A stretch of DNA of 64,000 nucleotides from Heliocidaris tuberculata. Its lineage: Eukaryota; Echinodermata; Echinoidea; Camarodonta; Echinometridae. Positions 60,462 to 64,000 of this stretch are shown here, piece by piece. The notes beneath the pieces are model-generated. The model was not told the DNA's origin. It saw nothing but the letters and a program-made list of their open reading frames with translations, and did no database searches. The DNA is taken from positions 39,430,115 through 39,494,114 of the forward strand of contig CM046833.1 in assembly GCA_025618425.1 (NCBI GenBank). Direction: 5' to 3'. The position numbers were made by a program, and so were the translations under genes. Position 1 is the first letter of the stretch; each line of letters begins with the position of its first letter.

Positions 60462-61200
60462 CTACTTTGCAACAATATCATCTGTTTCCTATTTCTAACT
60501 TCAGTTAAAGCTCATGTACAGTTTCGGTAGCAAAAAGGAAATTGGAAGGAAACATGTTAGATATAGTCCCATGATGTTTTCCATGTATCAAAAAATGTTT
60601 CTACGAGATTGTTTGGTATTCCATCAATGATTTCCAGTGAATTTTACTGTAAATATATGTAAGGAAAGCTAGATCACGGCAATATACTGCCCTACGCTAG
60701 GACATTTCCACCCCGACAGCTCCCCGCACAACAATCTCGATACTTCGCACGGAGATAGCATGTGTGTCACTGTGCGCAGGTTTTGAACGCATATGGTGTA
60801 CAATGGACACTGAAGTTGGGAGTTTATATCCCACCCAGCAACTATATGTAAATTATTTTCTGCCTCTCATTTGTTTAATATGTCCCTATAGGACATGAAT
60901 TCTTCACAGCATCTTTGTATTGCTAGTATCTTGCTATTTATCAACAAAAATCCAATAAATCTGACAAGAGAAGGGTCATATTAAACATGGGGGGGGGGTA
61001 ACAATTTCTTTTTTCTATTAAGATGCTTGTTTGTTCAAGATACATTCCTCTCATGGAATCAAGAAAGTATTACTTGCAGGACCCAAATTTAATGCATTAA
61101 ATCTATGATCAACTACACATTACCTAACAATGCTACTAGATGACACAAACAGATGTCTAAGAATACATATGAATTCATGAATTATGACAGCCCCAATCTA

Positions 61201-61246
61201 TTTTCTTCTTCTGGGGGGCAGATTGCTGCCCCTCAGAAGAAGAAAA
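61201..61246. repeat. Perfect-stem hairpin TTTTCTTCTTCTG...CAGAAGAAGAAAA
   Basis: Arms TTTTCTTCTTCTGGGGGGCAG and CTGCCCCTCAGAAGAAGAAAA pair almost completely over about 20 bp around a four-base ATTG loop. It is unrelated to the other palindromic families in the window. Confidence 0.7.
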
Positions 61247-61805
61247 CTACCTTTGATATTTCTGGTGGATTTTCAAGAATAATTGGTATTCATTGGAAAA
61301 CTATGTTTGCGCTCCATATGAGGAGCAAAGTGATATGAGGCAAATCCAATCGCAGAGGCAATCTCCATCGGCTCATCGCTGGAAATGTCAGAGGCAAGCG
61401 AGGCTTATGTAAACCACGAACCGTTTCATGAGAAAGTAAAAGAAGACCTGCAAATTTCAGTTCTTTGTTCATTCTTCTTCTCAGGTACCTTGATGAATAC
61501 AAAGCCGCAAAGATTACAAATGAATCAAAAGTGGAATCAGGCTTATGCAAAACCTGTAATTCTTCCCCCCCCCCCATAATCATTTTCTACTTATACTTTA
61601 AAGAGAATTTGATTAACACGCTTGAACTTTTCCAAATTTGATGTATTCACTTTTGGACGAATCTGACAAGTTGTTTACATATTCATTTTCTTTGGTGGTG
61701 CTTATTTTGTTGTTGTTGTTGTTTGTTTTGTGTTTTTTTTGGGGGGGGTGACGGGAAATTGTGTCATGACTGATCACCGAAGTCTGTACTCTGTAGATAT
61801 GGCTC

Positions 61806-62359
61806 TTAAAGGGATACTCCACCCTGATTATAAGTTAGTTTTACAAGAAGCAGAAAAATTAAAGAAACATATCAGTGAAGGTCTGAGCAAAATCCGATAA
61901 GAAATAAGAAAGTTATGAATTTTTGAAGTTGTAATCAATCAGACACAAATTGGCAACTCTGTGACGTATCTTACGAGTTCCTCTCCCATTTGCCCTGTAC
62001 CCCAAAAATCATTGATTTCCATTTTCTCTAAAGGAAATATTCAGTTATACATGCACCTTGGATATAATTGTTGCTTGTACAGTATATTTTTACACAAAAC
62101 GTGTGTGAAAAAAAATCTATTCCTACATCAAAAACTAAGAAAATGAAAATTTATGAAATTTTCTGTACTGAGCAAACGGGAAAGGAGCTCACAAGATACG
62201 TCACGGAGTTGCCAATGTGTGTCTGATTGATTACCACTTCAAAAATTCATAACTTTCTAATTTCTTATCGGATTTTGCTCAAACCTTCACTGATCTGTTT
62301 CTTCAGTTTTTCTGCTTCTTTTAAAAACAAGTTGATATCAGGGTGGACTATCCCTTTAA
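61806..62359. mobile_element. TTAA-flanked palindromic element, family A
   Basis: Starts TTAAAGGGATACTCCACCCT and ends CAGGGTGGACTATCCCTTTAA. Internal arms include GATAAGAAATAAGAAAGTTA and GTGACGTATCTTACGAG with their inverted partners. Its right TTAA is also the left TTAA of the next element (62356-62727). Confidence 0.8.
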
Positions 62360-62727
62360 GAAAAGGTGGAGTTCAGACAAAGATCATCTGTGAGCTTTCT
62401 CATTCTGTTACAATAAGGATATCACAATAACAATGTCACATGACAAAAATTGCTCTCCAAATACCCTCATATGAATCTAGATAAATATTTTTACAACTCT
62501 GGACCAAATTTTCTTTGTGACAAGTGTGTGTCTTCCCATACCTGTGAACGTGGCCTTTCTCTGTTTGTGATTTTCATCAAGATTTAGTCAATTTGTTGTA
62601 GTTTTGTTGATTCCAAAACCTCACAATACTCAATCATTCTCATGTACTACGTCCCTAACCTTTCCCAGTTCACTTCTAGACTGTTTTGTTTCACAATGCA
62701 ATGGCACAAGTACTACTTCAACTTTAA
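62356..62727. mobile_element. TTAA-flanked element, family B
   Basis: Begins at the TTAA that closes the family A element (TTAAGAAAAGGTGGAGTTCAG) and ends TTCAACTTTAA. The body matches the 46- and 60-kb copies (CACAATAACAATGTC region, TTCCAAAACCTCACAATA). Confidence 0.65.
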
Positions 62728-63090
62728 GAGAACGACAGCGAGAGAAAAATAACATCTGCATTTTATTTTTGTTACGCATTGCTTTGTTTTGTTTTATTCT
62801 GTTTAATTTTCTTTTTTGTTGTTTTGTCTTTTTTAGCGTTTGTTTTTGTAGTTGTTGTTTTGTTCTTTATTTAATTTGATTTGATTTGTTTCGTATTATT
62901 TTATGTTTGACATGTATGCTAGATTTCTGTTGTTCATGTTGTTGTATTTGTTTTGTTGTTTGTTTGTTTTTTGGGGGGTTTTTTTTTTTTGGGGGGGCTT
63001 GTTTTGTTTCAATATTCTGCTTGGTTTTTGTGTGGTTTTCATTTTGCTTTCTTCAACAAGGGACACATGGCTGAGGTGAAGCAGACTTAC

Positions 63091-63198
63091 GGTCTTTGAC
63101 ACTTTGAATGAAGACAGGGTTGTCACCGGTAACTGTGAGCCCGTATCCCTTCTCATCTTTCTGCACAATCACACATCTTTGTATCAGTTGCTGGGGAC
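63091..63198 (-). CDS. ARHGEF11/12: PDZ exon 1 (first half of PDZ domain) of ARHGEF11/12-like RhoGEF
   Basis: Exon of 108 nt reading PQQLIQRCVIVQKDEKGYGL and onward to VTGDNPVFIQSVKD. It contains strand A, the carboxylate-binding loop GYGL (the usual X-hydrophobic-G-hydrophobic motif) and the GDNPVF segment typical of ARHGEF11/12. The acceptor is a pyrimidine-rich TTTTTTCCCCCACAG; the donor is ACC followed by GTAAGT. It begins with two bases that finish a codon from an upstream exon outside the window and ends in phase 1. The next exon supplies AT, making a histidine codon. Vertebrate proteins read QKDDNGFGL at the same place, so the exon is recognised with high confidence. Confidence 0.95.
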
Positions 63199-63555
63199 CT
63201 GTGGGGGAAAAAATGGTGAAAACAAGTTATGTTATTGAGAGTTTCTGTAACTCTTTGCCAAAAACATAAAGTGAAGCTTTCTCTAAATTTAACTTGTTAC
63301 AGTAAATGCCCAAATGACCCAACATCTTTCGAGCAAACTGTTGTTACAAGTTAAAGCTACATGTATATTATGTTTTTGGTTCATTCATAGTTTTTCTCTT
63401 CATTTCCTCAGCTGCTCCTAAAACACACATTACAATGTCATTGACTGGCAGTTTATCATGTCCTCATTCTGTGTGTTCGAAATATCCTCTCGCTTTTGAT
63501 GCCAAGCGCGAAGTACTGTGACTTCCGTGCGTGTACCCTCTCCATTATCCAATCT

Positions 63556-63946
63556 TTAAAGACAAAGTTGAGTTCTGGTCAAGCGATTAGATCATGAAAG
63601 AAACTGTCTGGAAGCGCTTGGGGACATTGATTACATGTATGTAGCACACAAGAATTGGTGTATACATATACTGTGAGGTTCAGGAATCACCAAAATGAGA
63701 AGAAACTGACCTTATTTTCCTGAAAGTCGCATGTACTGCACACAGAAATGTGTATATGGGACTACACACACATGTGGCATGAAAGTTTGGTCCAAACTAT
63801 TCAGCTTTTTCTTGAAATAGGTCAAATATGAGGGCATTTTAAAAAGCAATTCCTTCTATGATATTCTTCCAAACTATATAGTAAAGAGAAAGAAGAAAGC
63901 TCACAAATTATTTTTTGCCTTTACCAGATCTCAACCAACTCTTTAA
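63556..63946. mobile_element. TTAA-flanked element, family B
   Basis: TTAAAGACAAAGTTGAGTTCTGG start and ACTCTTTAA end, with the body in the opposite orientation to the 60-kb copy. It occupies the sequence just upstream of the first PDZ exon in gene orientation. Confidence 0.75.
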
Positions 63947-64000
63947 TGCCTCACATTCTCCTAGATAATGCAATCAACTCCAATCCATTCTGTTACACGA

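Larger units (their letters stand above)
59494..63090 (-). other. Intron between PDZ exons 1 and 2 (3.6 kb)
   Basis: Contains the GGGCCCC palindrome at 59677, family B elements at 60079 and 62356, the family A element at 61806, a perfect hairpin at 61201-61246 and T/G-rich low complexity at 62750-63050. No exon seen. Confidence 0.75.
15320..63198 (-). other. ARHGEF11/12: Gene model: PDZ-RhoGEF/LARG-like Rho guanine nucleotide exchange factor, 5' part
   Basis: This span holds the N-terminal exons of a Rho GEF whose family links G12/13-coupled receptors and plexins to RhoA. Seen directly: five exons at 63198-63091, 59493-59444, 25697-25640, 25033-24900 and 15400-15320, all with GT/AG borders. 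Phases run 1, 0, 1, 0 between successive exons, so one frame reads through. The order PDZ, proline-rich linker, coiled-coil matches vertebrate ARHGEF11 and ARHGEF12. Introns are about 3.6, 33.7, 0.6 and 9.5 kb. Known of the family: the PDZ binds C-termini of plexin-B and some receptors, and downstream RGS-like, DH and PH domains do the signalling and exchange. Those domains are absent here. The true first exon lies above 64000. Which vertebrate paralogue is closer cannot be decided; an invertebrate pro-orthologue is likely. Confidence 0.9.

Overview
This is animal (metazoan) intron-rich DNA, most likely from a marine deuterostome such as an echinoderm. The coding content is widely spaced small exons with GT/AG splice sites, separated by kilobases of AT-rich sequence full of short palindromic repeats. 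The octamer TACATGTA is strikingly over-represented. Assigning it to echinoderms is inference from repeat style, not from a diagnostic gene.

One protein-coding gene is firmly recognisable and lies on the minus strand: the 5' part of a PDZ-containing Rho guanine nucleotide exchange factor of the ARHGEF11/ARHGEF12 (PDZ-RhoGEF/LARG) family. Exons at 63.1, 59.4, 25.6 and 24.9 kb together encode a full PDZ domain and the start of a proline-rich linker, and every splice phase agrees. A further exon at 15.3 kb gives the coiled-coil stretch that follows the linker in this family. The RGS-like, DH and PH domains are not seen and should lie past the assembly gap. A separate minus-strand exon at 28.3 kb starts with an ATG in good context and is in phase with the second half of the PDZ domain. 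It looks like an alternative first exon giving an isoform that lacks the PDZ ligand-binding loop.

The left third is dominated by a very large inverted duplication. Positions 1-9428 are repeated in reverse complement at 14001-23450, with a few SNPs and small indels. Between them are about 4 kb of unshared sequence (9429-13500) and a run of exactly 500 N (13501-14000). The coiled-coil exon therefore occurs twice, on opposite strands. A misjoined allelic contig is the simplest reading; a genuine segmental inversion-duplication is the alternative. Each arm also carries two GC-rich islands with splice-compatible reading frames (possible cassette exons), an antisense unrecognised 193-codon ORF, and a 1-kb purine-rich satellite.

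The remaining 40 kb is intron. It holds several families of non-autonomous palindromic elements: three families flanked by TTAA, a PIF/Harbinger-like family, and a GGGAGCG/GGGCCCC-ended family that is nested inside one of the TTAA families twice. There are also a tRNA-derived SINE with a truncated second copy, two degenerate tandem arrays, and several GC-rich islands that may be regulatory. No transposase, rRNA, tRNA gene or CRISPR array was seen.
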